Origin: Sphingobium sp. EM0848
Lineage (GTDB): Bacteria > Pseudomonadota > Alphaproteobacteria > Sphingomonadales > Sphingomonadaceae
Length of the DNA stretch: 64,000 bases
Assembly (NCBI RefSeq): GCF_013375555.1
Contig: NZ_JABXWB010000001.1
Location: forward strand, 1,116,001-1,180,000
Direction of reading: 5' to 3'
Positions 19,533 to 27,665 of the stretch are shown here, piece after piece. The position numbers and the translations under genes are program-made. Positions within the stretch are counted from its first letter, which is position 1. Each line of letters opens with the position of its first letter. The notes under the pieces are model-generated. The model worked only from the letters and a program-made list of their open reading frames with translations, did no database searches and had not been told where the DNA came from.

Positions 19533-20395
19533 CCTTCGCCTGCCTGTTTCTTGTTCGCCGCCGCCATCGCCTTGGCGTCGAGGCCGCCCACGAGATTGCC
19601 GGTCATAAGCTGGTTATGGGCATGGGCAAGGTGGTGCATGTGGAACACGCCGTCCATCGCCTGCCGCTTGCCGCGCAGATCCTCGACGAAGTTGAACGCC
19701 TGCTTGGTCAGCGCCAGCCCGAAGCGGTCATGCTGGGCGATCTCGGCGGCGATCTTGGCGACTTCCTCGCGCAAAGTCTCGCGCGGGAAAATCTCGTTCA
19801 CCATGCCGAACTGATAGGCGCGCTGGGCGGGCATTCGCCGCCCGAGCAGCAGCAATTCGCGCGCGACCCGCGGCGGCAGCTCAAAGGCATGGGCGAAATA
19901 TTCCACCCCCGGCTGGGCCATGCGCTGCACCGGGTCCTGGAAGAAGGCATCCTCTGACGCCACGATCAGGTCGCAGACCCAGGCCAGCATCAGCCCGCCT
20001 GCGATGCAGGCGCCCTGCACCATGGCGATCATCGGTTTGGGAATATCCTGCCAGCGGCGGCAGAGGCCAAGATAGCCGTCCTGTTCCAGCACATATTGCC
20101 GCTCGGCCCCGCCCTTGTTGAGATGATCCCACCACATGCTCGTGCGGAAGCGCGGCATGTGGCTGTCCTTCTCCGGCGTGCCGATGTCGTGCCCGGCGGA
20201 GAAATGCTTGCCCTCGCCGCCGAGGACGATGACCTTGACCTCATCATCCTCGACCGCGCGCTTGAAGGCATCGTCCAACTGGCCGAGAAGTCGGTAATTC
20301 TGCGCATTGCTATATTGCGGGCGGTTCAGCATCACCCATGCAACGCCTGCTTCGACCTTATAGGTCACATATTCGGGCTGCACTTCCTCGGACAT
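19529..20395 (-). CDS. Crotonase-fold protein (enoyl-CoA hydratase family) lacking both catalytic Glu
   Basis: This 288-residue enzyme has the crotonase fold: oxyanion-hole segments GKHFSAGHDIG and QGACIAGGLMLAWVCDLIVAS, and an extended C-terminal region rich in His (GVFHMHHLAHAHNQ). By eye-alignment with rat enoyl-CoA hydratase, the two catalytic glutamates (E144, E164) are replaced by M136 and V156. The DPVQRM and PGVEYFAH segments match a subgroup common in actinobacterial annotation whose activity is not the textbook hydratase. ATG 20395 was chosen with GAGGAGAG upstream; a longer start at 20461 overlaps the SDR gene. It is in an operon with a CoA-transferase, an SDR and an acyl-CoA dehydrogenase. 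Confidence 0.9.
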   Translation of the reverse strand: MSEEVQPEYVTYKVEAGVAWVMLNRPQYSNAQNYRLLGQLDDAFKRAVEDDEVKVIVLGGEGKHFSAGHDIGTPEKDSHMPRFRTSMWWDHLNKGGAERQYVLEQDGYLGLCRRWQDIPKPMIAMVQGACIAGGLMLAWVCDLIVASEDAFFQDPVQRMAQPGVEYFAHAFELPPRVARELLLLGRRMPAQRAYQFGMVNEIFPRETLREEVAKIAAEIAQHDRFGLALTKQAFNFVEDLRGKRQAMDGVFHMHHLAHAHNQLMTGNLVGGLDAKAMAAANKKQAGEG

Positions 20396-20406
20396 CGCAT
20401 CTCTCC

Positions 20407-21189
20407 TCAGCGGGGCGGCATGCGCAGGCCGCCATCCAGCCGCACATATTCGCCGTTCCAATAGTCATTCTCGATCATCGACAGCGCCATGGCGGCGAAC
20501 TCCTCAGGCTTTCCGAAGCGCTTGGGGAAGGGCACTGTCGCGGACAGCGCATCGCGTACCTTGTCGCTCGCCCGAGCCATCAGGGGCGTGTCGAAAATGC
20601 CGGGCAGGATCGCGTTGACGCGGATGCCTTCGCCCATCAGGTCGCGGGCCATGGGGAGGGTCAGGCTGACGATGCCGCCCTTGGACGCGCTATAGGCCGC
20701 CTGGCCGATCTGCCCGTCTATGGCCGCGGCGCTGGACGTATTGATGATGACGCCGCGCGCATTGTCCTCCAGAGGTTCCAGCGTCAGCATTCCCGCCGCC
20801 GCCTTGGCGCAGCAGCGGAAGGTGCCGATCAGGTTGATCTGGATGATCCGCTCGAACTGGTCGGTCGGGAACGCCTTGATCGCGCCCGTCTCGCGGTCTC
20901 GGGCAGCGGTCTTGATCACATTGCCGGTGCCCGCGCAGTTGACGATGATCCGTTCCTGCCCGTGGACGGCGCGCGCCTTTTCGAACCCGGCATCGACCGA
21001 GGCTTCATCGGTGACATCGACCTTGCAGAAGGTGCCGCCAATCTCTGCCGCGACCCTGTTTCCGGTCTCCTCGTTGAAGTCGAACAGGGCGACCTTCACA
21101 CCCTTTGCGCCAAGCGCGCGGGCGGTTGCTTCGCCAAGGCCGGAGGCGCCGCCGGTGACGATGGCGGCTATGCTGTGGTCGAGCTTCAT
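20407..21189 (-). CDS. Short-chain dehydrogenase, 3-hydroxyacyl-CoA dehydrogenase type II-like
   Basis: This 260-residue NAD(P)-dependent SDR has the cofactor loop TGGASGLG (residues 12-19), NCAG, catalytic Ser in NTSSAAA (about 152-153) and Y166-S-A-S-K170. The overall pattern (ATARALGAKGVKVALFD, EYVRLDGGLRMPPR at the end) is like 3-hydroxy-2-methylbutyryl-CoA/17-beta-HSD type 10 enzymes, which oxidise 3-hydroxyacyl-CoA. The start at 21189 has AAGGAGAGG upstream and overlaps the CoA-transferase stop as ATGA. It would act after the hydration step of this operon. Confidence 0.92.
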   Translation of the reverse strand: MKLDHSIAAIVTGGASGLGEATARALGAKGVKVALFDFNEETGNRVAAEIGGTFCKVDVTDEASVDAGFEKARAVHGQERIIVNCAGTGNVIKTAARDRETGAIKAFPTDQFERIIQINLIGTFRCCAKAAAGMLTLEPLEDNARGVIINTSSAAAIDGQIGQAAYSASKGGIVSLTLPMARDLMGEGIRVNAILPGIFDTPLMARASDKVRDALSATVPFPKRFGKPEEFAAMALSMIENDYWNGEYVRLDGGLRMPPR

Positions 21190-22439
21190 GTCCCATTCCT
21201 CTCCTTCGACGGGCGCTGGGCGATCGCACCCTCGGCAGTCAGCGCATCGAGCGTCGCATCGTCGAGGCCGAGCCACTGGCCCAATATCTCCCGGCTATGT
21301 TCGCCCACGCGCGGCGGGCAGTAGCGATAATCGGCGGGGGTCGCGGACAGCTTGCCCGGATAGGCGACGGTCGGGATTTCGACGCCATCCTCCTCGCGGC
21401 GGAAACGGTGGACGGTGTTGCGCGCCTCTATGAAGGGGTCTTCGAACACATCCTTGATGCTGTTCACCGGCCCGGCGGGTACGCCCTTCGCCACGAAACG
21501 CTCCATCAACGCGTCGCGGTTGAGGGGGCGCACCAGTTGCTGCACCTTCGCCTCGATCGCGTCACGATTGATCAGCCGCTGGGCGCTGGTGGCGAAGCGG
21601 GGATCGGTGCCCAGTTCGGGATGGCCCATTTCCTCGCACAGAGCGCGAAACTGGCGGTCATTGCCGACCGCGATGATGATCATGCCGTCCGCAACCTCAA
21701 AGGTCTTGTAGGGTACGACGGTCGGATGGCGATTGCCCAGCCGTCCCGGCACCACGCCGCCGACAAGGAAATTCGCGCCCTGATTGGCCAGCATCGCGAT
21801 CTGCGTGTCGAGCAGCGATACGTCGATCTGCTGTCCTTCGCCGGTGCGTTCGGCGTGGCGCAGCGCCATCATGATCGAAACGGTCGCATACATGCCGGTG
21901 GAAAGGTCCGCCATGGCGACGCCCGCACGCAGCGGCCCGCCATTTTCCTCCCCGGTGATGCTCATGAAGCCGCCCATGCCCTGCGCCACGAAGTCGTAGC
22001 CGCCCCGGTCGGCATAGGGGCCGTTCTGGCCGAAGCCGGTGATCGAGCAATAGACGAGTCGCGGATTGACGGCGCGCAGGCTGTCATAGTCGAGGCCATA
22101 TTTGCGGAGACCGCCGACCTTGAAATTCTCCACCACTATGTCCGCTTCGGCGGCGAGTTTGCGGATGAGGTTCGCGCCCTGCGGCGAAGCCAGATTGATC
22201 GCGGCTGATCGCTTGTTGCGGTTGCAGGAAAGATAATAGGCGCTGGTGCCGATCTCCGCCTCGCCATCCGCGCCGGTCAGATAGGGCGGACCCCAGGCGC
22301 GGGTGTCGTCACCATGGCCGGGCAGTTCGATCTTGATCACGTCCGCGCCGAAATCGGCGAGGATCTGTGTCGACCAGGGACCGGCGAGGACCCGCGACAG
22401 GTCCAGCACTTTCACCCCTTCAAGAGCGCGGGCGTTCAT
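21186..22439 (-). CDS. CaiB/BaiF family (class III) CoA-transferase
   Basis: This 417-residue enzyme transfers CoA between carboxylic acids and normally activates an acid for beta-oxidation. It starts with the family hallmark LEGVKVLDLSRVLAGPW, then ILADFGADVIKIE. The likely catalytic Asp is in RGGYDFVAQGMGGFM. It is first in the minus-strand operon CoA-transferase, SDR, crotonase, acyl-CoA dehydrogenase, with 4-base overlaps at two of the three junctions and an 11-base gap between SDR and crotonase. Two inverted repeats lie in its promoter region. A racemase role (alpha-methylacyl-CoA racemase subgroup) cannot be excluded. Confidence 0.93.
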   Translation of the reverse strand: MNARALEGVKVLDLSRVLAGPWSTQILADFGADVIKIELPGHGDDTRAWGPPYLTGADGEAEIGTSAYYLSCNRNKRSAAINLASPQGANLIRKLAAEADIVVENFKVGGLRKYGLDYDSLRAVNPRLVYCSITGFGQNGPYADRGGYDFVAQGMGGFMSITGEENGGPLRAGVAMADLSTGMYATVSIMMALRHAERTGEGQQIDVSLLDTQIAMLANQGANFLVGGVVPGRLGNRHPTVVPYKTFEVADGMIIIAVGNDRQFRALCEEMGHPELGTDPRFATSAQRLINRDAIEAKVQQLVRPLNRDALMERFVAKGVPAGPVNSIKDVFEDPFIEARNTVHRFRREEDGVEIPTVAYPGKLSATPADYRYCPPRVGEHSREILGQWLGLDDATLDALTAEGAIAQRPSKERNGT

Positions 22440-22490
22440 GTCCGCGCTTTGATCATCATGTCGTTGGAAGATCGCATCCGCTCCTGTCCC

Positions 22491-22516
22491 TCTGTTGGAT
22501 CATTGGATTCAACAGA
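22491..22516. promoter_or_regulatory. Inverted repeat upstream of CoA-transferase operon
   Basis: TCTGTTGGAT (22491-22500) and ATTCAACAGA (22507-22516) form a 9-of-10 dyad around CATTGG, 52-77 bases before the CoA-transferase start. The position near the expected transcription start suggests an operator. Confidence 0.55.
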
Positions 22517-22534
22517 TAGCGGGACAGGGCGGTC

Positions 22535-22565
22535 AGTGCAATGATTATTGCACTATAGGATAGTT
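22535..22565 (-). promoter_or_regulatory. Perfect palindrome with shared motif, CoA-transferase promoter
   Basis: AGTGCAAT (22535-22542), GATT, ATTGCACT (22547-22554) is a perfect 8-bp dyad. The TTGCAC half followed by TATAGGATAG matches the motif seen before the P450, MFS and TonB-receptor genes. Read on the minus strand, TTGCAC can serve as -35 with TATCTG 17 bases on, so a bound regulator would cover the promoter. Confidence 0.6.
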
Positions 22566-22571
22566 TTCAGA

Positions 22572-22946
22572 TCATTTCTTGGAGGCGCTGGCCAGATAGG
22601 CGATCAGATTGGCCCGATCCGCCGGATTGGGCAGGCCGGCGAAGATCATCTTGCTGCCGGGCACCTGGGCGGCGGGTTTGGTCAGGAAGGCATCCAGCGA
22701 CTTGGCATCCCAGCGAATCTTCGCGTTCTTCATCGCAGGGGAATAGGCGAAGCCCGGTACGGAGCCGGAAGTGCGGCCGATGACGCCCGCCAGCGAGGGG
22801 CCCAACCGGTTCACGCCCGGATCGACGGTGTGGCAGGCCATGCAACGCGCGAAGACGGCCTTGCCTTTGGCAGCGTCGCCGGTCTGCGCCAGCACGGGCG
22901 ATGCGATCAGAACTGCGGCGGCAATAGCGGTAAATTTGGCAATCAT
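22572..22946 (-). CDS. Class I c-type cytochrome, periplasmic
   Basis: This 124-residue protein has a signal peptide (MIAKFTAIAAAVLIASPVLA) and a single heme motif C35-MA-C38-H39 (ARCMACHT). The segment NRLGPSLAGVIGR follows, and the likely Met ligand is in SKMIFAGL, as in mitochondrial-type cytochrome c. It transfers electrons in the periplasm. The start at 22946 has an AGAGGA site about 7 bases upstream; upstream in-frame methionines give no signal peptide. It is downstream of a motif-like site and reads toward the CoA-transferase operon. Confidence 0.92.
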   Translation of the reverse strand: MIAKFTAIAAAVLIASPVLAQTGDAAKGKAVFARCMACHTVDPGVNRLGPSLAGVIGRTSGSVPGFAYSPAMKNAKIRWDAKSLDAFLTKPAAQVPGSKMIFAGLPNPADRANLIAYLASASKK

Positions 22947-22976
22947 CCGGAATCCTCTTTCCTTCATCCCACACTG

Positions 22977-22996
22977 GAATCTATACCACTGTGCAC
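22977..22996 (-). promoter_or_regulatory. Weak copy of the shared motif, cytochrome c / EamA divergent region
   Basis: On the minus strand the sequence reads GTGCACAGTGGTATAGATTC. It matches the TGCAC-N4-G-N3-A part of the motif but lacks the full GG and AA. It lies about 30-50 bases before the cytochrome c start and about 75 before the divergent EamA gene. Confidence 0.35.
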
Positions 22997-23068
22997 AAAT
23001 AAACATTAGCAGCAAGAGTCTGAACGGCCATTGAAGCAGTCAGGCCGCCATAACAAGAAGGAAGCGCG

Positions 23069-23965
23069 ATGGAGGAGACTGCAGGAGAGGTGGCCCGGCG
23101 TCTAGGCCCGGTGGGCATGATGCTGGCGTTGCTGGTCAATGTGATGTTCGCGTTGAATGTGATCGCGATGAAGGTGGTGGTGGACGCGACCGCGCCGCTG
23201 TTGTCAGTGGCGCTGCGGATGGGGACGGTATTCCTGCTTTGCGCGCCCGCCATTCGCCCGTTGCCGGGCAGGACGGGATGGCTTGCCCTCTACGGCTTTC
23301 TGAATGGCGGCTTCTTCCTGCTGCTGCTGAACCTTGCGCTGTTCATGGCGACCAATGTGGGGGCGTTGGCGATTGCGGGCCAGTTGAGCGTGCCTTTTTC
23401 CCTGCTGCTGGGCGCTCTGCTGCTTGGTGAAAAGCTCAATGGCCGAAAGATTGCGGGCGTCATATTGGCCTTTGCGGGGGTGGCCGCTCTGGTGTTCGAC
23501 CCGCATATCCTGACCGAAATTCCAGCCGTTCTGGTCATGGCGTGCGCGGCGATGATCTGGGGCGGTGCGACGCTTGTGCAGCGCAAGCTTGTTGGCGTGA
23601 GCGTCATGAACGGGCAGGCGTGGAACGGCCTGATGGGGATGGCGACGCTGGCGCCCTTTGCGCTGATCTTCGAACGGCCGGCGATTGCGGGGCTGGCGCA
23701 TGTCGGCTGGGTGCCGGTCGCCTGGTTCGCGTTCACATGCCTGGGATCGACGATCATCGGGCAGGGGACGCTGGCCTGGCTGCTTCAGCGTTATCCGATT
23801 TCCACCATCATGCCGCTGATGCTGGCTTCGCCGGTCATGTCGACCGTGTTCGCGTCGCTCTATTTCGGGACGCCGATTACCGCGGTCATGGTTGGCGGCG
23901 GGACGCTGGCTCTGATCGGGGTGACGATCATTGCACTGTCGCCGGACCGGAAGGAGGTGGGGTAG
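23069..23965 (+). CDS. EamA/DMT-superfamily transporter
   Basis: This 298-residue inner-membrane protein has about ten hydrophobic helices in two repeated EamA halves (first half includes GMMLALLVNVMFALNVIAMK; second half MACAAMIWGGATLVQRKLVG). The family exports or takes up small metabolites such as amino acids; the substrate is not predictable. The ATG has GAAGGAAG about 6 bases upstream. It is divergent from cytochrome c and convergent with the thiolase. Confidence 0.9.
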   Translation: MEETAGEVARRLGPVGMMLALLVNVMFALNVIAMKVVVDATAPLLSVALRMGTVFLLCAPAIRPLPGRTGWLALYGFLNGGFFLLLLNLALFMATNVGALAIAGQLSVPFSLLLGALLLGEKLNGRKIAGVILAFAGVAALVFDPHILTEIPAVLVMACAAMIWGGATLVQRKLVGVSVMNGQAWNGLMGMATLAPFALIFERPAIAGLAHVGWVPVAWFAFTCLGSTIIGQGTLAWLLQRYPISTIMPLMLASPVMSTVFASLYFGTPITAVMVGGGTLALIGVTIIALSPDRKEVG

Positions 23966-23989
23966 GAAAATCCTCCCCACCCTGTCCCG

Positions 23990-25186
23990 TCAGGCGCGCT
24001 CGAACACGGCGGCAAGGCCCTGACCGCCGCCGATGCACATGGTTTCCAGCCCATAGCGCCCATCGCGCCGCTGCAATTCGCGCAGCAGATTGGCGAGTAT
24101 CCGCCCGCCCGTCGCGCCGATCGGATGCCCCAGTGAAATGCCCGATCCGTTGACGTTCAGCCTGTCGCGATCATCCCAGTTCCAACCCTTCAGGCAGGCC
24201 AGCACCTGCGGCGCAAAGGCTTCGTTGAGTTCGACCAGATCGATATCGTTCCAGCCAAGCCCTGTCCGCGCAAACAGCCGTTCCACCGCCGGGACCGGCC
24301 CGATCCCCATGCGTGACGGATCGCAGCCCGCCGCCGCCCAGCTATGCAGATAGCCCATGGGTTCAAGGCCGAGTTCATGGAGCTTGTCCTCCGCCACCAC
24401 GAGGCAGGCAGCGGCGGCGTCATTCTGCTGGCTGGCATTGCCAGCGGTGACGACGCCGTCCTTTTCGATAGGCTTGAGCAGCGCCAGGGATTCCGGCGTC
24501 GCGTCGGCGCGGAAGCCTTCGTCTTTCGCGAACATGACGGGCTCCCCCTTGCGCTGGGGCACGGGAACGGGGACCAGTTCGTCGTCGAACTTGCCCGCTT
24601 CCCAGGCGGCGGCGGCGCGCTGATGGCTCATCGCGGCATATTCGTCGCAGGCTTCGCGCGAGATATTATAATCCCTGGCGAGATTGTTGGCCGTCTCGAT
24701 CATGCCGCTGATGATGCCATAGCGGGCGACGGGCTGGGACATGACGCGACCCCGCGTCAGGCGATCATGGAACTGCGTCGAGCCGGAGCGCGCGCCCCAG
24801 CGATGGTCGATCGAATAATATTCGACGTTCGACATGCTTTCGACGCCGCCCGCGATGACGATATCGGCTGCGCCCGTCTGGATACGCATGGCGGCGTCGA
24901 CCACCGCCTGAAGCCCGGAACCGCAGCGCCGGTCGAGCTGCACGCCGGGAATGGATTCGGGCAAACCCGCCGCCAATGCCGACCAGCGGCCGATGCACGG
25001 CGCTTCGCCATTGCCATAGCCCTGGGAGAAGACCACGTCGTCGATCCTCTCCGGGTCGACCTTCGTGCGTTCGACCAGCGCCTTGATGACGATCGCGCCC
25101 AGATCGCCCGCTGTCATGGATTTCAAAGACCCGCCATATTTTCCGACAGCGGTGCGGATGGGGGCGACGATGGCGGCTCTGCGCAT
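23990..25186 (-). CDS. Thiolase (acetyl-CoA C-acyltransferase)
   Basis: This 398-residue degradative thiolase cleaves 3-ketoacyl-CoA with CoA to release acetyl-CoA (or propionyl-CoA). The nucleophile is C88 (DRRCGSG). The other active-site elements are NEAF, H354 in GHPIGATG, and C384 in CIGGGQG, all present. It is last in the operon starting at 31039 and would finish each beta-oxidation round. AAGGAAA lies before the ATG. The gap to the preceding acyl-CoA dehydrogenase gene is 22 bases. Confidence 0.95.
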   Translation of the reverse strand: MRRAAIVAPIRTAVGKYGGSLKSMTAGDLGAIVIKALVERTKVDPERIDDVVFSQGYGNGEAPCIGRWSALAAGLPESIPGVQLDRRCGSGLQAVVDAAMRIQTGAADIVIAGGVESMSNVEYYSIDHRWGARSGSTQFHDRLTRGRVMSQPVARYGIISGMIETANNLARDYNISREACDEYAAMSHQRAAAAWEAGKFDDELVPVPVPQRKGEPVMFAKDEGFRADATPESLALLKPIEKDGVVTAGNASQQNDAAAACLVVAEDKLHELGLEPMGYLHSWAAAGCDPSRMGIGPVPAVERLFARTGLGWNDIDLVELNEAFAPQVLACLKGWNWDDRDRLNVNGSGISLGHPIGATGGRILANLLRELQRRDGRYGLETMCIGGGQGLAAVFERA

Positions 25187-25208
25187 GGGAATTTCCTTTA
25201 AATATAGG

Positions 25209-26363
25209 TCATCGGGCGGCTTCGGCCTGCCGGATCATCTGCTTGGCGATGATGGTCTGCTGGATCTGGCTCGTGCCCTCATAGATGCGAAGCAGCCGGA
25301 CATCGCGATAGAAGCGCTCGACCTTATATTCGGCCATGTAACCCGCGCCGCCATAAATCTGCACGGCCTTGTCCGCGATGCGCCCCACGGCTTCGGATGC
25401 GTGATATTTGAGTGCCGCGCATTCGAGGCTGACGGGTTCGCCCGCATCATATTTCGCGGCAACCGACTGCATCAGCGCCTCGGCCGTCAGCATGTCGACC
25501 TTCATGTCGGCCAACATGCCCTGCACCAGCTGAAAATCGGCGATCCGCTGGCCGAACTGCTTCCGCTCCAGTGCGTAGGAGAGCGCCATGTCGATCAGCC
25601 GCCGACACATGCCGAGCGACACGGCGGCGATGTGGATGCGCCCGCGATCCAGCACCTTCATCGCGGTTTTGAAGCCGCGCCCCGGCACGCCCCCGATGAT
25701 GTTCTTTGCCGGCACCACCACATCGTCGAGGATGACGTCGGTGGTGATTGACCCCTTCTGCCCCATTTTCTTGTCGGGCTTGCCGAAGCTGATGCCGGGC
25801 GTGTTCGCGGGCAGGATGAAGGCGGAAATCCCGGCCGCGCCCTTCACATCGGGTTCGGTCCGCGCCATCAGCGTGAAGACGCTGGCGCGCGGAGCGTTGG
25901 TGATGAAGCGCTTGGTGCCGGTGATGCGGTAATTGTCGCCATCCCTGATCGCGACGGTGCGCAGCGAGGCTGCATCCGATCCCGCTTCCGGTTCGGTCAG
26001 CCCGAAGCTGGCGATTGCCTCGCCAGTTGCGAATTTGGGCAGCCATTCGCGCTTTTGTTCCTCGGTCCCGTCCATGACGATGCCCTGGCTGCCGATACCG
26101 ACGGTCGTGCCGATGACGGAACGGAAGACGACCGAGGCGCGCGTGATTTCGCGGATGATCGCCGCTTCCTCCGCCATGGTGCAGCCGAGGCCGCCAAATT
26201 CCTCCGGCACGGAAAGGCCGAACAGGCCCATGTCGCGCATCTGCTGGATGATGCTTTCGGGGATGGCATCGGCTTCCTCGACGGCATCCTCGGCAGGGAT
26301 CAGCTTTTCCGCGACAAAGCGCTGGACGGTGGTGCGGAACAGCTCGAATGTCTCGGCGTCCAT
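25209..26363 (-). CDS. Acyl-CoA dehydrogenase with canonical catalytic Glu
   Basis: This 384-residue FAD enzyme forms the 2,3-double bond of an acyl-CoA and passes electrons to ETF. Segments include FGLTEPEAGSDAASLRT and FITNAPRA for flavin and substrate binding, YALERKQFGQRI, and the catalytic E362 in RIYEGTSQIQ. Length and motifs are those of short/branched-chain dehydrogenases. AGGAG lies about 10 bases before the ATG. It precedes the thiolase in the same operon; the 93-base gap to the CoA-transferase gene could hold an internal signal, but I saw none. Confidence 0.95.
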   Translation of the reverse strand: MDAETFELFRTTVQRFVAEKLIPAEDAVEEADAIPESIIQQMRDMGLFGLSVPEEFGGLGCTMAEEAAIIREITRASVVFRSVIGTTVGIGSQGIVMDGTEEQKREWLPKFATGEAIASFGLTEPEAGSDAASLRTVAIRDGDNYRITGTKRFITNAPRASVFTLMARTEPDVKGAAGISAFILPANTPGISFGKPDKKMGQKGSITTDVILDDVVVPAKNIIGGVPGRGFKTAMKVLDRGRIHIAAVSLGMCRRLIDMALSYALERKQFGQRIADFQLVQGMLADMKVDMLTAEALMQSVAAKYDAGEPVSLECAALKYHASEAVGRIADKAVQIYGGAGYMAEYKVERFYRDVRLLRIYEGTSQIQQTIIAKQMIRQAEAAR

Positions 26364-26456
26364 CGTGCAATCTCCTCTCTGAAATTCAGTATGCGACCTT
26401 GGCCACCGTCGCGTCCATCCCGTCGCCGCGAATGGCGCGGCAACGGCGCCTCACGG

Positions 26457-27665
26457 TCATGCCACCAGGCCTTCATCATGCAGCCGCCCAATGGCCCCGC
26501 TGTCGAGGCCGAGGACGGCGGTGAGCACTTCATCGGTATGCTGCCCGAGCTTCGGCGCAATCGCCACGGCGCCGCGCGCTTCATTCGCCAGCGTGCCTGC
26601 CGGGCCGGATGTGGGATAGGTCAGGCCGCTGGGATGCGTCAGCGTTTCGAACAGGGGATTGGCGGTGAACAGGCGCGGGTCGCTCGTCACCGCCTGATGC
26701 AGCGTCTGATATTCCCCCCAGGTGACGCCGCCTGCGTCGAAGGCGGGCTTGAGTATCTCTGCGTCTCGCGCCGCAAAGGCGGCCTCGAACAGGGGGAAAA
26801 GGCGTGCCCGGTGGGCGAAGCGGGCGCCTTCATTCCGGGCGAAGCTGACGCCCAGTTCCGCTTCGATCGCGCCGATCGCATCGTTCAACTCCAGCGTCTT
26901 GAGCAGGCCGGTCCACTGGCGCGGGGTGATGGCGACGACGATCAGCCGTTTGCCGTCCGCTGTCAGGAAATCGCGCCCGAAGGCGCCGAACAGGTCGTTG
27001 CCCATGCGGGGGCGGTCGCCAGCGGACAGCACTTCCGCCACCGATCCCAGATGCGAGAGGCTGGATGCCGCCAGATCGGACAGCGGCACCCGGATTTCCG
27101 CGCCCTGACCGCTGATCCGGCGCCGGATCAGGGCCGATGTCATGGCGAAGGCGGCATAGGCCCCGCCCAGCAAATCCCATGCTGGCAGGACATGATTGAC
27201 CGGCCGCACATCATCGGCAGGTCCCGTCATCTGTGGTACGCCGACCGCCGCGTTGATCGTATAGTCGACTGCGGGCGATCCATCCGCCCAACCCATCACC
27301 CGCACGGTGATGATGTCCGTCCGCCTGGCCGCCAGCGCGTCGTGGCTCAGGAATCCCTTCACCGGATAGTTGGTGAGGAACAGCCCCGCATTCTCCCCCG
27401 GCGCGGTTGCCAGAGCCACCGCCAGTTCGCGGCCTTCGGGGCGGCCAAGGTCGATGGCGATCGATTTCTTGCCCTTGTTCAGCCCCTCCCAATAGAGGCT
27501 GTCGCCATTGGGCGCGATTGGCCAGCGGCGATAGTCCGGGCCACCGCCGATCGCGTCGAAGCGGATCACTTCGGCGCCCATTTGCGCCAGATGCAGTCCG
27601 CAGGACGGCCCGGCGATGAAGGCCGCACCCTCGATGACGCGCAGCCCTTTCAACAGTTCATACAT
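26457..27665 (-). CDS. CaiB/BaiF family CoA-transferase or acyl-CoA racemase
   Basis: This 402-residue class III CoA-transferase homologue starts LLKGLRVIEGAAFIAGPSCG and has MGAEVIRFD. The putative catalytic Asp is in SPAVDYTINAAVG. It overlaps the upstream reductase gene by 8 bases. The divergent N-terminal motif (IEGAAFIAGPSCG in place of LDLSRVLAGP) places it in a different subgroup from the enzyme at 21186. It would activate an acid to its CoA ester or epimerise an alpha-methyl group before beta-oxidation. Confidence 0.9.
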   Translation of the reverse strand: MYELLKGLRVIEGAAFIAGPSCGLHLAQMGAEVIRFDAIGGGPDYRRWPIAPNGDSLYWEGLNKGKKSIAIDLGRPEGRELAVALATAPGENAGLFLTNYPVKGFLSHDALAARRTDIITVRVMGWADGSPAVDYTINAAVGVPQMTGPADDVRPVNHVLPAWDLLGGAYAAFAMTSALIRRRISGQGAEIRVPLSDLAASSLSHLGSVAEVLSAGDRPRMGNDLFGAFGRDFLTADGKRLIVVAITPRQWTGLLKTLELNDAIGAIEAELGVSFARNEGARFAHRARLFPLFEAAFAARDAEILKPAFDAGGVTWGEYQTLHQAVTSDPRLFTANPLFETLTHPSGLTYPTSGPAGTLANEARGAVAIAPKLGQHTDEVLTAVLGLDSGAIGRLHDEGLVA

